A program made the position numbers and the translations under genes. A DNA stretch of 64,000 nucleotides from Lentzea jiangxiensis (GTDB lineage: Bacteria; Actinomycetota; Actinomycetes; Mycobacteriales; Pseudonocardiaceae). Positions within the stretch are counted from its first letter, which is position 1; the number at the start of each line of letters is the position of its first letter. Location of the stretch: assembly GCF_900104175.1 (NCBI RefSeq), contig NZ_FNIX01000018.1, forward strand, positions 1-64,000. The letters are read 5' to 3'. The notes beneath the pieces are model-generated. The model was not told the DNA's origin and searched no databases. It saw only the letters and a list, made by a program, of their open reading frames with translations. Positions 33,060 to 40,461 of this stretch are shown here, in pieces.

Positions 33060-33824
33060 ATGGACATCACCGGAAACACCGTCTTCATCCCCGGCGCCAC
33101 CAGCGGCATCGGCCTGGCGCTGGCCCTCGCCCTGCGGGAGCGCGGCAACACCGTCGTCGTCGGTGGCCGGCGCACCGAACTGCTCGACCGGATCGCCGCC
33201 GAGCACCCCGGTGTCCACACCGTGCGCGTCGACACCACCGACGCCGGCAGCGTCGAGGCCGCGGCCGCGGACGTCCTCGGCCGGTTCCCCGGCCTGAACG
33301 TGCTGATCACCATGGCCGGCGTCATGCGCGTCGAGGACTGGCACCGCCCCGAGTCGTTCCTGGCCTCCGCCGAGAACACGATCACCACCAACGTCCTCGG
33401 CCCGATCCGCCTGATCGCCGCGTTCGTCGAGCACTTCCAGACGCTCCCGGACGCCACGATCATGACCGTCTCCTCCGGCCTCGCCTTCGCGCCGCTGAAG
33501 ATCACGCCGAGCTACAACGCCTCCAAGGCGGCGATCCACATGCTCAGCGAGACCCTGCGCCTGCAGCTCGCGGACACGTCGGTGCGGGTCGTGGAACTGG
33601 AGCCGCCGGCGGTGCGGACCGACCTCCTGCCCGGCCACGCCGAGAACGAGCACGCGATGCCGCTCGACGAGTACGTCGCCGAGGTCATGGGCCTCATCGA
33701 GACCCAGCCCGACGCCAGGGAGATCCAGGTCGAGAGCGTGAAGTTCCTGCGCTACGGCGAAGCGCGGGGCGACTACGACCAGGTGGTCGCGGCGATCAAC
33801 GCCGAGGACCCGCACGGCAAGTGA
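33060..33824 (+). CDS. Short-chain dehydrogenase/reductase (DltE-like)
   Basis: 254 residues from ATG 33060. The cofactor loop is IPGATSGIGLALALALRERG, then NVLITMAGVM (an NAG variant), TVSSGLAFAPLK with the catalytic Ser and PSYNASKAAIHML with Tyr and Lys. The C-terminus follows DltE/YdfG-type SDRs. It probably oxidises or reduces a small hydroxyl/carbonyl compound. The divergent MmyB-type regulator is its likely controller. Confidence 0.93.
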   Translation: MDITGNTVFIPGATSGIGLALALALRERGNTVVVGGRRTELLDRIAAEHPGVHTVRVDTTDAGSVEAAAADVLGRFPGLNVLITMAGVMRVEDWHRPESFLASAENTITTNVLGPIRLIAAFVEHFQTLPDATIMTVSSGLAFAPLKITPSYNASKAAIHMLSETLRLQLADTSVRVVELEPPAVRTDLLPGHAENEHAMPLDEYVAEVMGLIETQPDAREIQVESVKFLRYGEARGDYDQVVAAINAEDPHGK

Positions 33825-33905
33825 CACCCGTCCCCGCGTCCCAGACGATGATCTTCCGTGCGACGCCGTCCACGCGGTCGTGACCTCCGCCGGTAGCGTG
33901 ATGCC

Positions 33906-34262
33906 ATGCCACAGATCACCGTCGAGTACTCCCCCGAGCTGCGCGGGGCGTTCGACCGCCGCGGGTTCGCCATCGCCCTGCACAACGCGCTGTCGCCGTT
34001 GGTCAGCGCCGATGTCGCCGAGTTCAAGACGCGGTTCCGGCAGATCGAGGAGATCGTGGTCGGCGACGGGTCACCCGTCGCGATCGTGCACGTGCGGGTC
34101 GGGTTGCTCACGGGCCGGCCCGTCGAGCTCAAGCAGCAGGTCGGGCAGGCGGGCGTGGATCTCCTGCGCGACCACCTCAAGCCCGTCGAAGGGGTTCCCG
34201 CGCAGGTGTCGCTCGAGGTGTACGACCTGGATCGCGAGCAGTACCGCAAGCTGGTGCTGTGA
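33906..34262 (+). CDS. 5-carboxymethyl-2-hydroxymuconate isomerase-like tautomerase
   Basis: 118 residues from ATG 33906. The start MPQITVEYSPEL places the catalytic Pro at position 2 of the translated protein, as in the CHMI branch of the tautomerase superfamily. VHVRVGLLTGRPVELKQQVGQAGVDLLRDHL matches the trimer interface region. CHMI acts in homoprotocatechuate breakdown, but no other genes of that pathway are here, so the physiological substrate is uncertain. Confidence 0.85.
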   Translation: MPQITVEYSPELRGAFDRRGFAIALHNALSPLVSADVAEFKTRFRQIEEIVVGDGSPVAIVHVRVGLLTGRPVELKQQVGQAGVDLLRDHLKPVEGVPAQVSLEVYDLDREQYRKLVL

Positions 34263-34433
34263 CGGCCTCGCGGAGCGGGGACCCCCTGGGCGAGGTCTGA
34301 CGGCGGCTGGCCGCACCGGCAGTTTCGGCCCGAACACTACCTCGAAGTCCCTCGCTGTCCGACACTGTCCGGGTCGGTCAGGTGTGCGAAGTCGGTGGGC
34401 CGCAACGGGTCCCGGACAAGAGGTGACGATCAC

Positions 34434-35282
34434 TTGGCAACCGGGGACGAACCACTGCACTTCCGGGTCCTGGGGACGTTCGAGGTCACCCGCGGAGCAC
34501 GAAGATGCACGCCGACGGCGCAGAAGCAACGGGCGTTGCTCGCTCTGCTCGCGTTGCACGCCAACGAGTTCGTGCCGACCAGCCGCATCGTGGACCAGCT
34601 GTGGGCGCGGGCGGCGCCCCGGTCGGCTGTCGCCGCGCTGCACGGGTACGTGACGGCGGTGCGGCGCGTGCTCACGCCGGGGTTCTCCAGCGGGCGTGCC
34701 TCGCACCCCGTGCTCAGCACCCGTCCGTCCGGGTACGTGCTGCACCTGGAACCGCACCAGCTCGACCTGACCCGGTTCCGGCAGCTCGCGAGGCACGGGC
34801 AGGCGGCGGTCGCGGCCGGTGACTGCGCCAGGGCCAGGGAGATCTTCACGTCCGCGCTCGCGTTGTGGCGCGGCTCGCCGCTCGCGGACCTGCGCGAGAC
34901 CGGGTTGTTCGACCACGACATCTCCCGGCTGGAGAAGGAGTACCTCGCACTGCTGCGCGACCGCTTCGACGTCGTGCTCTGCCGCGGTGACGGGCACCTG
35001 GCGGTGTGCGACCTGGAGGAGCTGTGCGGGACCCACCCGTTGTGGGAGAGGTTCCACGAGCAGCTGATGCTCGCGCTGTGCCAGGCGGAGCGGCGCGCGG
35101 ACGCGTTGGCGGCCTATGCGAGGGCGTACCGGGCGCTGTCGAGCCACGCGGGGATCGAGCCGGGGCCGCGGCTGCGGGCCCTGCACCAGGCCGTCCTCAA
35201 CGGCGACGACCCGTTCGTGACGGGGCACAGGCACGATCGCGCGCTGTCCGCGTCACGGATGGAGCCCACCGCCTTCCCGTAG
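34434..35282 (+). CDS. SARP-family (AfsR/DnrI-like) transcriptional regulator
   Basis: 282 residues from TTG 34434, with AAGAGGTG eight bases upstream; a GTG at 34395 is an alternative. The N-terminal OmpR-type winged helix has FRVLGTFEVTRG, QKQRALLALLALHANEFVPTSRIVDQLW and AALHGYVTAVRRVL. The BTAD domain follows (LDLTRFRQLARHGQAAVAAGD through HLAVCDLEELCGTHPLWERFHEQLMLALCQAERRADALAAYARAYRALSSHAG is the pattern). SARPs activate antibiotic clusters. It converges on the peptide/M50 operon with a 30-base overlap and may control it (inference). Confidence 0.94.
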   Translation: MATGDEPLHFRVLGTFEVTRGARRCTPTAQKQRALLALLALHANEFVPTSRIVDQLWARAAPRSAVAALHGYVTAVRRVLTPGFSSGRASHPVLSTRPSGYVLHLEPHQLDLTRFRQLARHGQAAVAAGDCARAREIFTSALALWRGSPLADLRETGLFDHDISRLEKEYLALLRDRFDVVLCRGDGHLAVCDLEELCGTHPLWERFHEQLMLALCQAERRADALAAYARAYRALSSHAGIEPGPRLRALHQAVLNGDDPFVTGHRHDRALSASRMEPTAFP

Positions 35283-35771
35283 CCGCCAGTCGAGCAGCCG
35301 CCGGTAGAACACCAGCGGCTCGGCTTCGGCCACGTCGGCGCGCGTGACCTCGCCGATCAGCACGGTGTGGTCGCCGTGGTCGAACACGGCGGTCGGGGTG
35401 CAGCGCAGGTAGATCGGGGCCGCACGGAGGCGAGGCACCGCCGCGTCCCACTCCCAGGCGAGGCCCGTGAACTTGTCGGCGCCGCGGCTCGCGAACGTCC
35501 GCGCGACGTCTTCCTGCGCGCTGCCGAGCACGTGCACGCCGAACGCGCCGCAACGAGCGAGCGGGTCGCGGCACCGCGAGGCGTGGTCGACGACGACCAG
35601 CACCGACGGCGGATCCACGCTGTACGAGCAGATCGACGACACAAGCAGTCCGCACGGCTCCCCTGCCGCCCGGCGGGTGGTGATCACCGCGAGACCCGAC
35701 ACCAGCCGGCTCATGGCGTCGGTGAACGCGGCCACCGCGACTCCGGCGGCCACGTCCCCCGTTGCTGTCAC
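35253..35771 (-). CDS. Flavin reductase (NADH:flavin oxidoreductase, HpaC-like)
   Basis: 172 residues from GTG 35771, nine bases after the TPR stop. The flavin reductase-like fold is marked by FTDAMSRLVSGLAVITT, EPCGLLVSSICSYSVDPPSVLVVVD, FGVHVLGSAQEDVARTFA, and the C-terminal GDHTVLIGEVTRADV. Such enzymes supply reduced FMN or FAD to two-component monooxygenases. No monooxygenase is in the operon, so it may serve an enzyme elsewhere or reduce the product directly. It is the last gene of the peptide/M50/TPR operon. Confidence 0.9.
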   Translation of the reverse strand: MTATGDVAAGVAVAAFTDAMSRLVSGLAVITTRRAAGEPCGLLVSSICSYSVDPPSVLVVVDHASRCRDPLARCGAFGVHVLGSAQEDVARTFASRGADKFTGLAWEWDAAVPRLRAAPIYLRCTPTAVFDHGDHTVLIGEVTRADVAEAEPLVFYRRLLDWRLREGGGLHP

Positions 35772-35779
35772 GGCGGTGC

Positions 35780-37864
35780 CTACCTGGCCGTCGCCGCGGC
35801 GCAGAGCTCCCTGCGCTGCCGGGCGTCCTCGTCGTCGGTGACGGCGAGGACCGCGTCGTAGTCGAGGATCGCCGCGTCCATGTCGCCGGACTCCTCGTAC
35901 GCGACCGCGCGGTTGTAGCGGGCGTCCGGGGTGTCGTCGAGCGTGATCGCGCGGCTGAGGTAGCTGATCGCGTCGGTCAGCTCGCCGGACGCCACGGCGA
36001 CCGTGCCGCGGATCGCCCACGCCTCGGCCAGCTCCTCGTTGCGCCGCACGGCTTCTTCGAGTGCCTCGGACGCCGCGGCGTACTGCTCCCGTTCGACGAG
36101 CAGCTGGCCCTTGAGGCACAACAGGTGCGCGTTGCCCGGCGCGAGTGCGAGGGCGGCGGCGATGTCCCGCTCCGCCGCGTCGAGGTCACCGGTGGCCAGC
36201 AGGTGCCCGGCGCGGTTGATCCTCGCGTCGACGTGCTTCGGGTCCAGCTCGATGACGTAGCCGAAGTCGGCCATGGCGCCTTCGACGTCGCCGAGGGCGA
36301 GGCGGGCGTCGGCGAGGTTGTAGTACGCCTCGGGGAACGGCGGCGACAGGCGCAGCGCCTCGCGGTAGGCGGCGATCGCCTCCTCGTCGCGGCCGAGCCT
36401 GCGCAGGACGTTGCCGACGTTGAAGTGGTGCTCGGGGAAGTTCGGGTCCCGCTCCAGGACGTAGGAGTAGTCGGCGAGCGCGTCCTCCAACCGGCCCATC
36501 GCGCCGTAGACCTGGGCCCGGTTGTAGCGCAGCACCAGGCGGTGCAGCACGTGCTCGTGCGGTTCGAGCTCCCGGTCCAGCCGCGCCATGCCGTCCTCGA
36601 CGAGGGCGAGCGCGACCTCGGGCTTCTGCTCGCGCACCTCCACCAGCGCCAGGCCGTTGCGGGTGAAGACGGACTGGAACGCCTCCTTCTTCGGGTCGCC
36701 GAGCTGCGACGCGAGGGCGATCGCCAGGTTCATCCACGCCCGTGCGCGGACGTAGTCCCGTTCGGGTTCCGGGTAGTGGCGGGCGTGCAGCATCGCCGTC
36801 GAGTACGCCAGCTCCAGGTGCACCGCCGGGTCCGTCGACGCGGCGCGGCCCTCGACGTAGAGCTCCTCGGCCTCGTGCGCGCGTCCGACGGCCGCCAGCA
36901 CGATGCCGGTCTGGAAGGTCAGGTGCCACCACAGGTCGGCGTCGGCCTCCCGGTCCGCCACCCGGCGCCCGCGCAGGCCGACGTCCGCCGCGGCCTGGTA
37001 GAGGCCGACCTTGTGGCAGTGGTCGAGCGCGAGGCGCAACGCCCGCGCGCCGGCTCCGGCGGGGTCGCTGCCGTGCTCCAGGTGGTACGGGATCGCCCCG
37101 AGCCGCAACGAGAACTCGTCCGACCGCGAGAGCTCTTCGGCGCGGGCGTCGTGCAGGGCCGCGCGGGCCTCGGCCGGCAGGGCGAGGTAGGCGGCGAGCA
37201 GGCGCGGGTCGTCGTCCGTGCCGTCACCGTCCACATAGGCCCGGGCGGGGTCGGCCGGCAGCAGGGGTTCCCCGGCCGGTTCCGCTTCGACCACCGTCGC
37301 GTGCGCGGCGATGGTCTTCGCCAGGGACACGTCGATCTCGCCACGCGGGTCGGCCAGCGGCGCGCTGCTCGTGCCCACGACCACGGTGAGGTCCGGGAGG
37401 TCCCGGCGCCGCAGCAGGACCGCGATGAACTCCTGGTCCGACGGGTCGGCCTCGTGGGCGTTCTCGACCACCAGCGTGCGCGGCCCGCCGCCGAGGGCGG
37501 CCAGGTAGTCGCGCAGCAGTTCGGCCAGGCCGTTCGCGATGTTGCGGGTGTGCAGCCGCGAGTAGTAGCGGGTGCGCTCGCTGTCCTGCACCGCCCATTC
37601 GAGGGTGTGCCACGCGCTCGGCACCCGCCCGGCCAGCTCGGGGGTGCTGGTGAGCAGCTCGATGTTGTGCCGCTCCGCCAGGTCCGGGCACCGCTGCAGC
37701 AGGTCGTCGGCGATCCGGCGCAGCAACGACCCCGCGGCGGTGTACGGCCCGCGCAACCGGCGGTGGGCGTCGACGACCGCCCAGATCGGCGGCACGTCCA
37801 GAGCGGCGAGCGCGTGGGCCCGGTCGCCGCGCCGGTCAGCGCGGATCCAGAAGCGGCTGTCCAT
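35780..37864 (-). CDS. TPR-repeat protein with degenerate ATPase-like N-terminal domain
   Basis: 694 residues from ATG 37864 (AAGGA seven bases upstream, 11 bases after the M50 stop). Residues 1-200 look like an AAA/STAND fold without a P-loop: RRLRGPYTAAGSLLRRIADDL occupies the place of Walker A. LVVENAHEADPSDQEF resembles Walker B, and LLRRRDLPDLTVVVGTS resembles the sensor strand. From about 390 to 680 at least eight tetratricopeptide units follow (for example YNRAQVYGAMGRLEDALADYSYVLERDP and HFNVGNVLRRLGRDEEAIAAYREALRLSP). A scaffold or peptide-binding role in the operon is inferred. Confidence 0.85.
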   Translation of the reverse strand: MDSRFWIRADRRGDRAHALAALDVPPIWAVVDAHRRLRGPYTAAGSLLRRIADDLLQRCPDLAERHNIELLTSTPELAGRVPSAWHTLEWAVQDSERTRYYSRLHTRNIANGLAELLRDYLAALGGGPRTLVVENAHEADPSDQEFIAVLLRRRDLPDLTVVVGTSSAPLADPRGEIDVSLAKTIAAHATVVEAEPAGEPLLPADPARAYVDGDGTDDDPRLLAAYLALPAEARAALHDARAEELSRSDEFSLRLGAIPYHLEHGSDPAGAGARALRLALDHCHKVGLYQAAADVGLRGRRVADREADADLWWHLTFQTGIVLAAVGRAHEAEELYVEGRAASTDPAVHLELAYSTAMLHARHYPEPERDYVRARAWMNLAIALASQLGDPKKEAFQSVFTRNGLALVEVREQKPEVALALVEDGMARLDRELEPHEHVLHRLVLRYNRAQVYGAMGRLEDALADYSYVLERDPNFPEHHFNVGNVLRRLGRDEEAIAAYREALRLSPPFPEAYYNLADARLALGDVEGAMADFGYVIELDPKHVDARINRAGHLLATGDLDAAERDIAAALALAPGNAHLLCLKGQLLVEREQYAAASEALEEAVRRNEELAEAWAIRGTVAVASGELTDAISYLSRAITLDDTPDARYNRAVAYEESGDMDAAILDYDAVLAVTDDEDARQRRELCAAATAR

Positions 37865-37875
37865 GGTGCGTCCTT

Positions 37876-39081
37876 TCAGTGGATGACGTGGTGTGGACGA
37901 GGGTCGCGGCGCGCCTTCACGCGCTCGCGGACCACGAGCCAGCCGAGCACCGCGCACTGCGCGATCGCCACGCCGCCGAAGACGAGCGAGTCGAGCAGCT
38001 GGGTGGTGGACACCGCGTCCCCGGTGAGCCGGCCGACCACGCCGGTCACGAACCGGTACAGCACGGGGGCGCCGGCGAGCGCGAACGTCGTGAGGCTGGC
38101 CGTGTAGCCGACGACCACGAGCCACGAGTACCAGCGGGCCACCCTGCGGTCGACCGGGTGCAGCACCGACTCGTCCTCCTCCGGACGCCCGAACAGCCGC
38201 CGGACCCGGTTGCGGAAGATCCGTTGCGCCGCCCCGTGCAGGTCGACGCAGCCGAGCACCGTGCTGACCAGCACGTAGATGTCCGTGCGCAGGTAGAAGA
38301 AGAACTGCCAGACCACCCGCAGCAGTGCGGCGAACGCGACGGCGAGCAGGAACCGCCCCGGTCCGGACAGCGACCCGTCGGCGTGCCGCGTCAGGTCGGC
38401 CGCGACGGTGCACGCCGCGATCCCCAGGACGTCGGCGAGCAACCCGGCGACGATCGGCAGGTACCGCTGCCGCCGCGGCACGGCCACGAGACCGTCCAGG
38501 GACGTCTCCAGCACGATGAAGTAGAGCCGCCGGCCGACGCGCAACCTCGACCGGACGCCGAGCCTCCGCCCGGCGAGCGCGTGGAACGACTCGTGCAACA
38601 GGAGCAGCGGAACCGCGGCGACGAACAAACCGACCTGGATCACCATGTAGTAGTCGGAGAAGAAGATGTTGTGATAAGTCGGCCGCAGGTCCGCGTTGAC
38701 GGCCATCGCGTACAACGCCCATCCGGCCAATGCCGCATAGAGCAACCACGCGATCGGCGAGAACAGAGCGGCGCCGAGGGCCGAAAAACGCACGGGTGCC
38801 GCCTCGATGACGACTTCCCCGGATTTGCGAACGAGGTCGAGCTCGTCGAGAGCGCCGACGACGTCCTCGATGTCGACGCTTTCCCCATAGGTCCGTTCGA
38901 ACCATTCCGCCGCCTCGCGGGGAGTGTCGCCCGCGACCAGCCTGCGCACCAGCTCGGCGCCCTCACCGGGGAAGATGCCGTACGAGTCGACGTCGGCACG
39001 GCCGATGGTCACCTCGTCGCCGTCCTCCAGGAACACCAGCGGGTGCAACGGCACCGGCCGGTCAGGATCGAACTCGGTCAC
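37876..39081 (-). CDS. PqqD-like/M50 family membrane metallopeptidase (YydH-like)
   Basis: 401 residues from GTG 39081, with GGAGG five bases upstream. Residues 10-90 look like a PqqD-type peptide-binding domain (LFLEDGDEVTIGR-like start, ELVRRLVAGDTPREAAEWF, VVGALDELDLV). Several membrane spans follow. The zinc motif HESFH is at 163-167 in LLLLHESFHALAGRRLGV, with D217 in GLLADVLG as a candidate third ligand. FFYLRTDIYVLVSTVLGCVDLHG is shared with M50 proteins of peptide-export and maturation clusters. It probably cleaves the leader of, or exports, the 34-residue peptide encoded just upstream. Confidence 0.85.
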   Translation of the reverse strand: MTEFDPDRPVPLHPLVFLEDGDEVTIGRADVDSYGIFPGEGAELVRRLVAGDTPREAAEWFERTYGESVDIEDVVGALDELDLVRKSGEVVIEAAPVRFSALGAALFSPIAWLLYAALAGWALYAMAVNADLRPTYHNIFFSDYYMVIQVGLFVAAVPLLLLHESFHALAGRRLGVRSRLRVGRRLYFIVLETSLDGLVAVPRRQRYLPIVAGLLADVLGIAACTVAADLTRHADGSLSGPGRFLLAVAFAALLRVVWQFFFYLRTDIYVLVSTVLGCVDLHGAAQRIFRNRVRRLFGRPEEDESVLHPVDRRVARWYSWLVVVGYTASLTTFALAGAPVLYRFVTGVVGRLTGDAVSTTQLLDSLVFGGVAIAQCAVLGWLVVRERVKARRDPRPHHVIH

Positions 39082-39103
39082 ACGTTCCTCCCCGGTGTGA
39101 GAT

Positions 39104-39137
39104 CGGGTGCGCCGGCCGACCGGGCCCGGCGCACCCG
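39104..39137 (-). terminator. Hairpin between the peptide gene and the M50 gene
   Basis: CGGGTGCGCCGG (39104-39115) and CCGGCGCACCCG (39126-39137) form a perfect 12-bp stem with a 10-base loop. It lies within the 65 bases separating the peptide stop from the M50 start. RiPP operons often have such a hairpin after the precursor gene, acting as a leaky terminator or RNase barrier that raises precursor mRNA over enzyme mRNA. Confidence 0.7.
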
Positions 39138-39146
39138 CGTCGCGCC

Positions 39147-39251
39147 TTAGGCCGGCTTGACGTTGTACTGCGAGCAGGCCGCCGCCGTCAGGCGAACCGG
39201 GCCCACCTTGCGAACCGTGATCTTCTTCATTTTCGCGCGGGTCTTCTCCAC
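39147..39251 (-). CDS. Small cationic peptide, candidate RiPP precursor
   Basis: 34 residues from GTG 39251. The upstream AAGGAGGTGA (spacing five) is almost fully complementary to the 16S anti-Shine-Dalgarno, the strongest site seen in the window. The N-terminal part is strongly basic (MEKTRAKMKKITVRKVGPVR). The C-terminal part turns neutral and small, LTAAACSQYNVKPA, with the only Cys at 26 followed by Ser, Gln, Tyr. The charge break at about residue 20 looks like a leader/core boundary. It opens an operon of M50 peptidase, TPR protein and flavin reductase. No known RiPP class can be assigned from sequence alone. Confidence 0.72.
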   Translation of the reverse strand: MEKTRAKMKKITVRKVGPVRLTAAACSQYNVKPA

Positions 39252-39454
39252 GTGAATCACCTCCTTGTAGCCGATACCGACATCCGAGAGTCTGCCCGCG
39301 CACTCCAAGAAAGCTCCAACGGAGTTCCAAAATTCCGGCGGCGCTTTGAGAACGGAAAATGAAATGGGCGAAATCACTCCGGCGAATGCCTTCCGGGGCG
39401 GCGCCGGGAGCCTCGTCCGGGACCGCGCGGGGAGGGATGAACTACGTTGGGCCC

Positions 39455-39940
39455 ATGGAGATCCTGGACATCCCGGTCAGCACCCTCGCGGGCGAGCCCG
39501 GCGGCCTCGGCTCGTTGCGGGGCAAGGTGTTGCTCGTCGTGAACGTCGCCTCCCGCTGCGGTCTCACGCCGCAGTACGCGGGTCTGGAGCGCCTGCAGGA
39601 GAAGTACGGCGCGGAGGGCTTCTCCGTGGTCGGCTTCCCGTGCAACCAGTTCGCGGGTCAGGAGCCGGGCACGGCCGAGGAGATCGCCACGTTCTGCTCG
39701 GCCACGTACGGGGTGACGTTCCCCCTGTTCGAGAAGGTCGAGGTCAACGGCCCCGATCGCCACCCCGTCTACACCGAGCTCGTGAAGCACCCCGACGCCG
39801 AGGGCGTGGCGGGCGACGTGCAGTGGAACTTCGAGAAGTTCCTCGTCTCACGCGACGGACAGGTCATCGGCCGGTTCCGCCCGAGCGTCCAGCCCGAGGA
39901 CACCGCGGTCATCGAGGCGGTCGAAGCGGCTCTGCGCTAG
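39455..39940 (+). CDS. Glutathione peroxidase-like (thiol peroxidase, GPx fold)
   Basis: 161 residues from ATG 39455; TACGTT lies eight bases before the ATG, so the transcript may be leaderless. Earlier ATGs at 39437 and 39359 are less likely. The family motifs are VVNVASRCGLTPQYAGLE with the peroxidatic Cys at 35 (not selenocysteine), GFPCNQFAGQEPG with the resolving Cys region, and VQWNFEKFLV with the catalytic Trp/Asn. Bacterial Cys-type members reduce hydroperoxides using thioredoxin. It is divergent from the peptide operon. Confidence 0.93.
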   Translation: MEILDIPVSTLAGEPGGLGSLRGKVLLVVNVASRCGLTPQYAGLERLQEKYGAEGFSVVGFPCNQFAGQEPGTAEEIATFCSATYGVTFPLFEKVEVNGPDRHPVYTELVKHPDAEGVAGDVQWNFEKFLVSRDGQVIGRFRPSVQPEDTAVIEAVEAALR

Positions 39941-39962
39941 TCGGCACTTGCCGGAGCACCGT

Positions 39963-40132
39963 TCACCGTGGACAGTCGGGCGGTGCTCCGCCCGGGCGCG
40001 ACGGGTACTGGGTGGGGTTGGTCCGGTAGTCCCACAGCAGCGCCTTCATGTACTCGCGGCGGCCGGGCAGGTCGATCACGGCCTGGTCGGCGAGCACCTG
40101 CTCGGGGTCGACGTGCTCCGGGTCCCGCACCC
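39963..40132 (-). pseudogene. C-terminal remnant of an epoxide-hydrolase-like alpha/beta hydrolase
   Basis: A minus-strand frame with no proper start reads DPEHVDPEQVLADQAVIDLPG and then EYMKALLWDYRTNPTQYPSR before it runs into unrelated sequence. This corresponds to the lid region of alpha/beta hydrolases (DP-x-V-x-PE-W-L-x-DQA ... DLFYDYRTNV-x-LYP). The nucleophile and catalytic His regions are absent on both sides. It is a fragment sandwiched against the CGNR remnant. Confidence 0.55.
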
Positions 40133-40281
40133 CCCGCGAGCCACTGCTGCCGGGTGCCGTCGAGGCCGAGGCCTGCTCGATGCTGTTCCTGGCCGAGAAC
40201 AAGCGCCGGGTCTGGTGCGCCGCGAACGTCTGCGGCAACCGGGCCCGCGTCGCGCGGCACTACTCGCGCACGAAGGCCTGA
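40133..40281 (+). pseudogene. C-terminal remnant of a CGNR zinc-finger (ABATE-type) regulator
   Basis: The plus-strand frame gives PGAVEAEACSMLFLAENKRR followed by VWCAANVCGNRARVARHYSR before TGA. The CGNR zinc finger pattern (CxxxF-L ... RRWC-xx-xx-CGNRA) is clear. The N-terminal ABATE domain is missing and the sequence before about 40133 belongs to another fragment on the other strand. It is therefore a truncated relic. Confidence 0.62.
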
Positions 40282-40461
40282 CGCCCGCAGGAGGACTGTC
40301 CCTTGCGGACGACCCGTCGCCGTTCGGCGAGCGGCAATCCGCACGGGAAGCCAAATGCTCCCGCAGGGGGAACACGGCGATCGGCGGTACGCGCTGCGGC
40401 GTCCGCCTCATCTTCACGCCTCGTGGTTTGGCGACGGACGTCAGCGGGCAAAGGATCGCTC

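Noticed and set aside
37862-37880. CACTGAAAGG before the TPR gene as a further copy of the ACTGAAG motif
   Set aside because: Only seven bases match, and the sequence is explained by the M50 stop codon and the TPR ribosome site.
39540-39580. Possible selenocysteine in the glutathione peroxidase
   Set aside because: The peroxidatic position is encoded by TGC (Cys), not TGA.
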